A stretch of 7,487 nucleotides of DNA from Hyphomicrobiales bacterium (GTDB lineage Bacteria; Pseudomonadota; Alphaproteobacteria; Rhizobiales; Aestuariivirgaceae), in NCBI GenBank assembly GCA_013002595.1, contig JABDJG010000437.1, positions 1 to 7,487 on the forward strand, written 5' to 3'. The notes beneath the pieces are model-generated. The model was given only the letters and a program-made list of their open reading frames with translations, did no database searches and was not told where the DNA came from. Shown in pieces: positions 1 through 6,042 of the stretch. Position 1 is the stretch's first letter; every line of letters starts with the position of its first letter. The position numbers were made by a program, and so were the translations under genes.

Positions 1-31
1 CTTGTGCGTCTAACCTTGTGACATCCGCAAG

Positions 32-574
32 ATGACGGACGATGATGAACTGGCAATGAGGGAAGAGGCCGGCGATGGCCAGGCCTTCCGGGTGCTGCTT
101 GAACGGCACTATGACCGCATCTACCGGCTGGCGTTCCGGTTCTTCGGCACCAGAGAGGATGCCGAGGACATTGCCCAGGATATCTGCCTGGCGCTGCCAA
201 AAAAGCTCAAGACTTTTGCCGGCAAGGCGCGGTTTACGACCTGGATCTACCAGGTGGTGATCAATCAGTGCCGCGATCAGGTCCGCCGGCTGCAGAGCCG
301 CCGGGCGCTGAACGAGGCCTACAGCGAGGTGAGTGAACTCACCCGGGCGGGAGATGAAGCAACCAGAGCGCAGGTTTCCTGGCTCTATGAGACGCTCGAC
401 AGCCTCAATCCGGATTTGCGCGAAACCGCCATACTGGTGCTGGGCGAGGATTTCACCCATGCCCAGGCCGGTGACATCTTAGGGATCAAGGAAGCGACCG
501 TATCGTGGCGCATGCATGAGATACGCAAACAACTGAAAGTGCTGGCCACAGCCGGCGAGAGTGACGTCACATGA
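32..574 (+). CDS. ECF-type RNA polymerase sigma factor
   Basis: This 180-residue protein is an extracytoplasmic-function (group 4) sigma factor, which directs RNA polymerase to a small regulon in response to an envelope or stress signal. Region 2 spans about residues 22-88 and contains DAEDIAQD (43-50) and the W71-I72-Y73 part of the promoter-melting segment. Region 4 spans about 118-171, with LNPDLRE followed by a helix-turn-helix (THAQAGDILGIKEATVSWRM, 142-161). Regions 1 and 3 are absent, as is normal for ECF factors. An in-frame stop at 11-13 limits the start to ATG 32 or ATG 56. ATG 32 is chosen because it keeps the acidic N-terminus usual in this family, although no clear Shine-Dalgarno precedes it. 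The stop overlaps the next start (ATGA, 571-574), so the VWA membrane protein is probably translationally coupled and controls or is controlled by this sigma factor. The promoter is outside the window or within its first 31 bases. The family assignment is secure; the ECF subgroup and regulon cannot be told here. Confidence 0.93.
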   Translation: MTDDDELAMREEAGDGQAFRVLLERHYDRIYRLAFRFFGTREDAEDIAQDICLALPKKLKTFAGKARFTTWIYQVVINQCRDQVRRLQSRRALNEAYSEVSELTRAGDEATRAQVSWLYETLDSLNPDLRETAILVLGEDFTHAQAGDILGIKEATVSWRMHEIRKQLKVLATAGESDVT

Positions 575-3132
575 CCAAGGACACCAGGGATCTGGACAAA
601 CTGAAAAAGGCTTTTGCAGCAGAAGGCCAGCCGCTGCCCGATGAAATGGCGCGCAAGGCGGCAATTTCGCGGGCCGTTGATGCTTTTGACGAAGAATTTG
701 CCGGCGCTCCCCAAGGATCGCCCGAGGCAGGCCGTCTCATGAACACAGGCAACACTGTGTTCAACTCATTGTGGAGACGACTGATGACCCCGATTTCTCA
801 AAACATGAAACCCCTCCTGCTTGGCGGTGTAAGCCTGGCGGTGCTGAGCGTTGCTGTGCTCAATACGCAGTTCATCAACGACAATCCCGATTTGCTCAAG
901 TCGCCCGAGCCGGCAACGGCGATGAAGCAGGTGCCAGCGGTCGAAGCGACCAAGCCGGCTGAGATCGCCGAGGCGCTGGGCTTTGAAAACAAGCCTGAAA
1001 AGAACGCCGGCAAGGGCCAGTTCCGGCTGAATGATGCCGATGGCAACCGTGCAGCTGGGCCCAAACGCGATGATGCCGCGCAGTTGCAGGCGGTTGTCGG
1101 TGGTGAGCAAGGTGCCGGTTTGGCCAGCTCGGACCGCAAGGAAGTGGATTCGACCACAAAGACCGACAATCGCGTGGTTGTCGGCAACAAGGACCCGAGC
1201 TCGCAAGAGGAGGGGCAGAGCCGGACATCTTCTGCGGGCGCTGTGAGCGAGAGCCTGAACGGGCAACGCAGCCAGGTTGGAGATGATGCAGTGGTTATGC
1301 AGTCAAACGAGCCTGCAGCGGCGGGCCGTGTCAAGGGAACGTCGTCTGCGGGCGTTGCGGGCAAACTGGAAAAGTCCAAAAGAAGGCGTGCCGTCAAAGA
1401 TGGCACGGCGAAAGCGAATGGTGATTTTCTCATGCAGTTTCACTCGGCTGTTCCGTCAACGAAGGCTCCGGCACGGGTGGCGCGCGAGTCCTTCAAAAAC
1501 TCGGATTCTTCTGGAGCATTCAGTCAATCCGAAACAGTTTCACGTCTGAAGTCTGAGAAGAAGAAGCGGCGGCTGGCGCACAAAGTCCTGCCCGCTCCGC
1601 CTGCGTCTGGTATCGTTGCCGAGCAGGAGGGGTACTATCGCAATCACAAACCCGCCGATATCCAGCCCAAGCCGACCTATCAGGACGAGGGCCGCGACAA
1701 GTTCGAAGAAACGGTGCCTAACCCGGTCAAGGTGACGCGCGAGGAGCCGCTGTCGACGTTTTCGATCGATGTCGATACTGCGTCCTATTCGTTCATGCGC
1801 GCCTCTCTCAACCGCCATGCGTTGCCGCAAAGAAATGCGGTCCGGGTCGAGGAGCTGATCAACTACTTCCCCTATGACTACAAGGCGCCCGAGACCCGGG
1901 AGACGCCGTTCAGCACCCATGTTTCGGTGATGCCGACACCGTGGAACACCAACACCAAGCTGATGCATATCGGCATCAAGGGTTACGAGTTGCCCAAGGG
2001 CGACAAGCCAAGGTCCAACCTGGTGTTCCTTTTGGATGTATCCGGTTCGATGAACGCACCGAACAAGCTGCCGCTGTTGCGCAATTCGTTCAAGCTGCTG
2101 TTGTCGTCGCTGCACCCGGACGACACGGTTGCGATCGTCACCTACGCGGGCCGGGCCGGCACGGTGCTCGAGCCGACAAAGGTGCGCAATCTTGGCAAGA
2201 TCTACCATGCGCTTGACCGGCTGCGCTCGGGTGGCTCGACGGCCGGTGCCGCCGGCATCCGGCAGGCCTATCAGCTTGCCGAGCGCAATTTCGACAAGGA
2301 CGGCGTCAACCGGGTGATCCTGGCAACCGATGGCGATTTCAATGTCGGTATTTCCGACAAGGGTCAGCTCAAGAGCTATATCGAGGAAAAGCGCAAGACC
2401 GGCGTCTCGCTGTCGGTGCTGGGTTTTGGCATGGGCAACTACAATGATGCCCTGATGCAGACACTGGCCCAGAACGGCAACGGCAATGCATCCTATATCG
2501 ACAACCTGTCGGAAGCCCAGAAGGTGCTGGTCGAAGAAGCCGGTTCAACCCTGTTCACGATCGCCAAGGATGTGAAGATCCAGATCGAGTTCAACCCGCA
2601 GCGGGTCTCCGAATACCGCCTGATCGGCTACGAGACCCGGTTGTTGAAGCGCGAGGATTTCAATAATGACAAGATCGATGCCGGTGAGATCGGCGCCGGT
2701 CACACGGTGACGGCGATCTATGAGATCACCCCGGCAGGGTCTGAGAACCGCCTGGTCGATGATCTGCGCTATCAGCCCAAGAAACAGGCAGCGGCCGAAC
2801 CGGTATCGCAGTCGGACGAATATGCGCTGCTGAAATTGCGCTACAAGTTGCCTGACAGCGATACCAGCACCAAGATCGAGTTCGCGGTCACACCGTCCGT
2901 CGAGGTCGACGGCATCGCCAATGCGCCGCAGGAAACGCGGTTTGCAACGGCGGTTGCCGGCTTTGGCCAGCTGCTGCGCGGTGGCCGGTTTACCGGCAAC
3001 TACCGCTACGATGATGTCATCAGGCTCGCGCTCAGCGCGCGCGGCGAGGATGAGTTCGGCTATCGCGCCGAGTTCATCAAGCTGGTGCGGCTGGCAAAAC
3101 TGGCCAGCGGCGAGGTGCGCTACAAGAACTAA
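571..3132 (+). CDS. Membrane-anchored VWA-domain protein (YfbK-type), putative sigma partner
   Basis: This 853-residue protein joins a cytoplasmic N-terminus (1-80), one membrane span (about 82-100, LLLGGVSLAVLSVAVL), a low-complexity polar linker (about 104-375), and a YfbK-like module. The module has an N-terminal part from about 385 (PLSTFSIDVDTASYS, 393-407), a VWA domain (about 483-660) and a C-terminal YfbK/DUF3520-type domain to the end. The metal-ion-dependent adhesion site is complete: DVSGSM (489-494), T557 in GGSTAG, and D587 in ATDGD. The VWA fold should therefore bind a divalent cation and a protein ligand. E. coli YfbK is about 575 residues; the extra length here is the N-terminus and linker. 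The start is set by the ATGA overlap with the sigma gene, with GAGAG (557-561) nine bases upstream. Seen: a single span and the VWA motifs. Inferred: the N-terminus faces the cytoplasm and may restrain the sigma factor while the VWA part senses the periplasm. No zinc-finger anti-sigma motif is visible, so that role is a hypothesis. Confidence 0.9.
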   Translation: MTKDTRDLDKLKKAFAAEGQPLPDEMARKAAISRAVDAFDEEFAGAPQGSPEAGRLMNTGNTVFNSLWRRLMTPISQNMKPLLLGGVSLAVLSVAVLNTQFINDNPDLLKSPEPATAMKQVPAVEATKPAEIAEALGFENKPEKNAGKGQFRLNDADGNRAAGPKRDDAAQLQAVVGGEQGAGLASSDRKEVDSTTKTDNRVVVGNKDPSSQEEGQSRTSSAGAVSESLNGQRSQVGDDAVVMQSNEPAAAGRVKGTSSAGVAGKLEKSKRRRAVKDGTAKANGDFLMQFHSAVPSTKAPARVARESFKNSDSSGAFSQSETVSRLKSEKKKRRLAHKVLPAPPASGIVAEQEGYYRNHKPADIQPKPTYQDEGRDKFEETVPNPVKVTREEPLSTFSIDVDTASYSFMRASLNRHALPQRNAVRVEELINYFPYDYKAPETRETPFSTHVSVMPTPWNTNTKLMHIGIKGYELPKGDKPRSNLVFLLDVSGSMNAPNKLPLLRNSFKLLLSSLHPDDTVAIVTYAGRAGTVLEPTKVRNLGKIYHALDRLRSGGSTAGAAGIRQAYQLAERNFDKDGVNRVILATDGDFNVGISDKGQLKSYIEEKRKTGVSLSVLGFGMGNYNDALMQTLAQNGNGNASYIDNLSEAQKVLVEEAGSTLFTIAKDVKIQIEFNPQRVSEYRLIGYETRLLKREDFNNDKIDAGEIGAGHTVTAIYEITPAGSENRLVDDLRYQPKKQAAAEPVSQSDEYALLKLRYKLPDSDTSTKIEFAVTPSVEVDGIANAPQETRFATAVAGFGQLLRGGRFTGNYRYDDVIRLALSARGEDEFGYRAEFIKLVRLAKLASGEVRYKN

Positions 3133-3153
3133 CCTGTTCAATATTGCGAAATA

Positions 3154-3194
3154 ACAGCCGGCGGGCATATTGCATGCCCGCCGGTTGTGCTTTT
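3154..3194 (+). terminator. Rho-independent terminator after the sigma/VWA unit
   Basis: A perfect 11-bp stem (3158-3168 with 3174-3184) closes a 5-base loop (ATTGC). Four more pairs, one of them G-U, extend it to 3154-3157/3185-3188. The run GCTTTTA follows at 3189-3195. It lies 21 bases after the VWA stop codon, so it should end the sigma/VWA transcript and separate it from the downstream run of genes. The T tract is short (four), so termination may be incomplete. Confidence 0.85.
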
Positions 3195-3235
3195 ATGTAC
3201 CTCTCATTAAACGACAAAATCAAAAGCACTGAGAT

Positions 3236-3240
3236 AGGGG
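3236..3240 (+). promoter_or_regulatory. Ribosome binding site setting the RraA-family start
   Basis: AGGGG sits five bases before ATG 3246. The same frame is open from ATG 3144, but that start would put the terminator hairpin inside the gene and lacks a comparable site. ATG 3246 is therefore preferred. Confidence 0.75.
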
Positions 3241-3245
3241 ATCAT

Positions 3246-3950
3246 ATGGCAACGGCTGACCAGCTTGGCATCCTGCGCGAACTTACAACCGCAACAATCA
3301 CCACCATCCTGCTGAAGAAAGGCATCCGCAACACCTGGATGCGCGGACCGATGCCGTTTGCAGATGGCCAGGAGCGGGTCGCCGGCGAAGCGTTCACGCT
3401 GCGTTTTGTGCCGATGCGCGAGGATCTGGCGACGCCGGAAAGCTGGACGAGCCCGATCTCGACCCGGCACGCAATTGAAGATATGCCGGAGGGCGCCATT
3501 ACCGTGGTCGATGCCATGGGCTTTACCGATGCCGGCATCTTTGGCGATATTCTGCTGGCGCGGATGAAAAAGCGCGGCGTCCAGGCGCTGATTACCGACG
3601 GTGTGATGCGCGATGCGGCAGGTGTCCTCGATGTCGGCCTGCCGGTGTGGTGTTCCGGCATTGCAGCACCGCCGTCGATCGCCGGGCTGACGTTTGTTGG
3701 CTGGCAGGAAACGATTGCCTGCGGCGGCGTGGCGGTCATTCCCGGCGATGTCGTCGTTGCCGATGGCGATGGCGCTGTCGTGATCCCGGCAGCGTTGCTT
3801 GACGATGTCGTCAAACTGGGTCCGGAGCAGGAACAACTGGAGGGCTGGCTGGTCAGCGAGGTCGAGGGCGGCGCCAAACTGCCCGGGCTTTATCCGCCGA
3901 ACGATGAAACCAAGGCGCGCTATGCGGCCTGGTGCAAACAGAAAGGTTAG
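3246..3950 (+). CDS. RraA / HMG-CHA aldolase family protein
   Basis: This 234-residue cytoplasmic protein belongs to the fold shared by RraA (RNase E inhibitor) and class II 4-hydroxy-4-methyl-2-oxoglutarate/4-carboxy-4-hydroxy-2-oxoadipate aldolases. The signature stretch is present: GDILLARMKKRG (100-111), then ITDGVMRD (116-123), with R122 and D123 at the positions of the substrate- and metal-binding Arg-Asp pair of the aldolases. The C-terminal GGVAVIPGDVVVADGDGAVV block is also typical. True RraA proteins are about 160 residues and lack aldolase function; the longer length and intact R-D pair make a metal-dependent aldolase, lyase or related enzyme of 2-oxo acid metabolism more likely than RNase control. 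The substrate cannot be told. It is the first gene after the terminator, so a promoter should lie in about 3185-3235, but I see no convincing -35/-10 pair. The rhodanese gene starts four bases after its stop. Confidence 0.87.
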   Translation: MATADQLGILRELTTATITTILLKKGIRNTWMRGPMPFADGQERVAGEAFTLRFVPMREDLATPESWTSPISTRHAIEDMPEGAITVVDAMGFTDAGIFGDILLARMKKRGVQALITDGVMRDAAGVLDVGLPVWCSGIAAPPSIAGLTFVGWQETIACGGVAVIPGDVVVADGDGAVVIPAALLDDVVKLGPEQEQLEGWLVSEVEGGAKLPGLYPPNDETKARYAAWCKQKG

Positions 3951-3954
3951 GCAG

Positions 3955-4371
3955 ATGCCGCAAAACATCACAACAGGTATCAAGGCGCTTGGTGAGCAGG
4001 CGCGCAATCACATCCAGGAGCTTGAGGTTGATGAGGCCCTCAAGATGCATGAGAGCGGCGAAGGGCTGATCGTCGACATTCGCGATATCCGTGAACTATG
4101 GCGCGAGGGGCGTATCCCGGGCGCCTTTCATGCGCCGCGTGGCATGCTTGAGTTCTGGATCGATCCGGAAAGCCCCTATCACAAGGACGTCTTTGCCGAG
4201 GACAGGGCGTATATCTTCACGTGCGCCGGCGGCTTGCGTTCGGTCTTTGCCACCCATGTTGCCCAGACCATGGGGCTGAAGCCGGTCTATAATCTGATTG
4301 GCGGTTTTAGCGCCTGGAAGAAGGCCGAGGCGCCAATCGAGCCGCATCCAGGAGCACCGGAGAAAAAGTAG
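3955..4371 (+). CDS. Single-domain rhodanese-like sulfurtransferase
   Basis: This 138-residue protein is a stand-alone rhodanese domain. Such domains accept sulfane sulfur on a catalytic cysteine as a persulfide and pass it to cyanide, thiols or biosynthetic enzymes. The substrate-binding motif LIVDIRD (53-59) is followed by the R-x-G-x-I-P-G-A element (REGRIPGAFHAPRG) near 65-78. The active-site loop is CAGGLRS (90-96), with C90 as the expected persulfide carrier. The closing motif (GGFSAW, near 118-123) is also present. No signal peptide is visible, so it is cytoplasmic. The chosen ATG 3955 has AAAGG (3942-3946) eight bases upstream inside the end of the RraA-family gene. An upstream extension in the same frame would overlap that gene by about 150 bases and looks like read-through of the wrong frame. 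The four-base gap argues for co-transcription with the RraA-family gene. The sulfur donor and acceptor are unknown. Confidence 0.9.
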   Translation: MPQNITTGIKALGEQARNHIQELEVDEALKMHESGEGLIVDIRDIRELWREGRIPGAFHAPRGMLEFWIDPESPYHKDVFAEDRAYIFTCAGGLRSVFATHVAQTMGLKPVYNLIGGFSAWKKAEAPIEPHPGAPEKK

Positions 4372-4376
4372 CTGGG

Positions 4377-5381
4377 ATGAACTGCAAGCCTATCAGTTTC
4401 TTAAATTTACTACCTCCCTCGGGTCAAGCCCGAGGGAAGCAGTTAGAGAGGTTGTCCTTCATCCGTCATCCCGGCCTTGAGCCGGGATCCAGGAACTGGC
4501 TCAAGGCCGCGATGACGGGGGTTGCAGTTGTTTTGAGCTTGCTCGTCATTCCTCCCCACGCGGCTTGTGCCGCCAGCCACATTGAGTTGCGCGACAACTT
4601 TGAGGCCGCCTCGCTGGACCTAAGTCGCTGGTCGCTCAAGCGGATGAAGCAGAAGCGGCACTGGATCGATGCCAATGTCTATCGGAATGGCAAAGGCGCG
4701 CTGGCAATACGCGTACAGGGCAATGATTTGGATTTGGCGTGCCGGTGCCAGCAGAACGAGGTTCGCGAAGCCGCCGACAGGCGGCTGAAGTTCGGCGAGG
4801 ACGCCTGGTATGCATTTTCGTTCATGATCAGCGGCAAGGCGGCTCCGGCCGGCAAACAGCGCTGGGTCATCGGCGGCTGGAAGCAGGAAACCAATGGCAG
4901 CGCCTTCATGGCACAGCGTTATGACCACGGCGTGTTCCATATTACGTTGGAGAGCGGCGATACGCGGGTCTTGCTGGCCTCGGCGCGCCAGGATGCCAAG
5001 GGGTTCCTGGATCTGCTCAAATCGGGTTCGCAAGAAGGTTTCGGGTTTGTTGGCGACACCAAACGCTATCAGGGCGCCAGTGACCTGAAGATCGAATATG
5101 GCGCGGATCCGGTGCTGCCGGACCCGGGGGGCGACTGGGTCGACATGATGTACCGCGTGCGCGGCGGCCTTGCCGGCGATGGACTGGTTGAGGTCTATGC
5201 CAACGGCAAATTGGTGGTCCGCGCCACCGGCACGGTCGGCGTGCGGCAGGTTGGCGGCCCGACCCAGTATTTTAAGATGGGCCACAACCGGGCGCCGATG
5301 CCCGGCGCCGCAACCCTTTACATGGACAATTTCCGCCGCGGCGCGACCCGCGATGCAGTAGAATTCCGAGCCGTTCAATAG
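4377..5381 (+). CDS. Exported polysaccharide-lyase-like protein (heparin lyase I-type fold)
   Basis: The longest frame gives 334 residues. After a hydrophobic export segment (GVAVVLSLLVIPPHAACAAS, residues 48-67, probable cleavage after ACA or ACAA) comes a jelly-roll domain starting at RDNFEAASLDLSRW. Hallmarks of the PF14099 polysaccharide-lyase family are WYAFSFMI, RWVIGGWKQE, GDWVDMMYRVR, and the late YFKMGHNR followed by LYMDNFRRG. It probably acts in the periplasm or outside the cell on an acidic polysaccharide; substrate and catalytic residues cannot be assigned. The 5' end is uncertain. ATG 4377 has only GGG directly before it. The first 45 codons cross two palindromic repeats and give the repeat-derived peptide RHPGLEPGSR. 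ATG 4512, inside the second repeat and preceded by AAGG, gives 289 residues whose signal peptide has no positive charge. TTG 4452 would restore basic residues. The domain call is moderately sure; the start is not. Confidence 0.7.
   Translation: MNCKPISFLNLLPPSGQARGKQLERLSFIRHPGLEPGSRNWLKAAMTGVAVVLSLLVIPPHAACAASHIELRDNFEAASLDLSRWSLKRMKQKRHWIDANVYRNGKGALAIRVQGNDLDLACRCQQNEVREAADRRLKFGEDAWYAFSFMISGKAAPAGKQRWVIGGWKQETNGSAFMAQRYDHGVFHITLESGDTRVLLASARQDAKGFLDLLKSGSQEGFGFVGDTKRYQGASDLKIEYGADPVLPDPGGDWVDMMYRVRGGLAGDGLVEVYANGKLVVRATGTVGVRQVGGPTQYFKMGHNRAPMPGAATLYMDNFRRGATRDAVEFRAVQ
4415..4437. repeat. Palindromic element 1 (hairpin)
   Basis: Perfect 9-bp arms TCCCTCGGG (4415-4423) and CCCGAGGGA (4429-4437) flank a TCAAG loop. 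It lies 44 bases after the rhodanese stop. No T tract follows, so it is unlikely to be an intrinsic terminator. The core resembles dispersed alphaproteobacterial palindromic units. A second, longer element follows 26 bases later. Confidence 0.7.
4464..4517. repeat. Palindromic element 2, alphaproteobacterial type
   Basis: The left part (4464-4492) begins CGTCATCCCGG and holds an internal 8-bp hairpin (4468-4475/4481-4488, loop CTTGA). The right part (4496-4517), CTGGCTCAAGGCC then GCGATGACG, is a shortened inverted copy of the left, with seven bases lost and one mismatch. The whole can fold as one long imperfect hairpin or as the internal one. The pattern CGTCATCCCGG...CCGGGATCC is, from general knowledge, a repeat found in many copies in alphaproteobacterial intergenic regions. 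It lies in the reading frame of the lyase-like gene and includes the candidate start ATG 4512. Confidence 0.8.
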
Positions 5382-5385
5382 GGAG
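5381..5385 (+). promoter_or_regulatory. Ribosome binding site supporting a TTG start
   Basis: GGGAG overlaps the last base of the upstream stop codon and lies seven bases before TTG 5393. It supports TTG as the start of the GST-like gene, whose conserved N-terminus (KPHLIIGNKNYSSWS) begins at once after it. Confidence 0.75.
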
Positions 5386-5392
5386 AAACGAA

Positions 5393-6040
5393 TTGGCGAA
5401 ACCGCATCTGATCATCGGTAACAAGAACTACTCGTCCTGGTCATTTCGGCCCTGGCTGGCGATGGCGGAGGGCGGTATCGACTTTGATGAAACGGTATCG
5501 CCGTTCGATGAACCCAATCACAACAAGCACTTCTTTGAGTTTTCCCCGGTGGGCCGGGTGCCGGTTTTGCAGCACGATGGGCTGCTTCTGTGGGAGAGCC
5601 TTGCCATCATGGAGTATCTGGCGGACGCGTTTCCCGATGCCGGGCTGTGGCCCGATGATATCGGTGAACGGGCCAAAGCGCGGGTGATTGCCCATGAAAT
5701 GCATGCCGGGTTTACTTCCTTGCGCGGCAGTTGCCCGATGAACATGCGCCGGCCAGTGGCGGCGCTGGAGGTCGACGAGGGGGTCCACAAGGATGTTCGC
5801 CGGATCACCGACATTTGGTGCGAGGCGCTCGATGCCTCTGGCGGCCCGTTCCTTTTTGGCCGCTTTACAAATGCCGATGCCATGTACGCGCCGGTGGTAA
5901 ACCGGCTCAATGTCTATGATTTAACGGATGACAGCGGCGCCCGGTCCTATATGAACACAATGATGGGGCTTGCGACCTGGAAGTCGTGGGAGACCGAAGG
6001 CCGCAACGAGCCGTGGATCGTTGAGGAAGACGAGGCATAA
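5393..6040 (+). CDS. Glutathione S-transferase family protein
   Basis: This 215-residue cytoplasmic protein has the two-domain GST plan. The N-terminal thioredoxin-like domain (about 5-80) opens with LIIGNKNYSSWSFRPWL and has the cis-proline site VPVL (P57) and the glutathione-contacting E68-S69 in LWESLAIMEYL. The C-terminal part (about 90-205) is the all-helical domain. The opening motif is typical of a bacterial GST subgroup related to E. coli YfcF, with S14/S15 as candidates for the residue that activates glutathione. The usual role is conjugation or reduction with glutathione in detoxification or ring-compound metabolism, but the substrate is unknown. The start is TTG. The gene begins 11 bases after the lyase-like gene and ends two bases before the carboxylase start, so it is very likely in one transcript with the latter. 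A link to leucine breakdown is only inferred from position. Confidence 0.9.
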   Translation: MAKPHLIIGNKNYSSWSFRPWLAMAEGGIDFDETVSPFDEPNHNKHFFEFSPVGRVPVLQHDGLLLWESLAIMEYLADAFPDAGLWPDDIGERAKARVIAHEMHAGFTSLRGSCPMNMRRPVAALEVDEGVHKDVRRITDIWCEALDASGGPFLFGRFTNADAMYAPVVNRLNVYDLTDDSGARSYMNTMMGLATWKSWETEGRNEPWIVEEDEA

Positions 6041-6042
6041 GG

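Noticed and set aside
1..31. Possible ECF-type autoregulated promoter before the sigma gene
   Set aside because: Only 31 bases are available, too few to hold -35 and -10 elements plus a leader, and no clear motif is seen.
328..343. Perfect inverted repeat GGTGAGT-GA-ACTCACC, like an operator
   Set aside because: It lies in the middle of the sigma factor coding sequence, encodes ordinary linker residues, and has no partner site. Chance or codon-driven origin is more likely.
561..570. Ten-base palindrome GTGACGTCAC directly before the VWA start codon
   Set aside because: It encodes the last residues of the sigma factor and is short. Nothing else suggests a binding site, and expression here is explained by the ATGA overlap.
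1540..2208. Long minus-strand open frames opposite the VWA gene, with similar ones at 2545-3168, 3207-4007, 4620-5378 and 5947-6528
   Set aside because: These are shadows caused by high GC in the third codon position of the + strand genes. They show no recognisable domains.
3185..3235. Candidate promoter for the downstream gene run, with TTGTGC as a -35
   Set aside because: No acceptable -10 hexamer lies at normal spacing, and TTGTGC is part of the terminator. A promoter is expected here but cannot be placed.
3144..3245. Longer N-terminus for the RraA-family protein from ATG 3144
   Set aside because: It would place the terminator stem in the coding sequence and lacks family-like residues. 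ATG 3246 has a good ribosome binding site and the expected N-terminus.
3799..3954. Extension of the rhodanese frame upstream to 3799
   Set aside because: It overlaps the well-supported RraA-family gene in another frame, and the translated residues have no rhodanese character.
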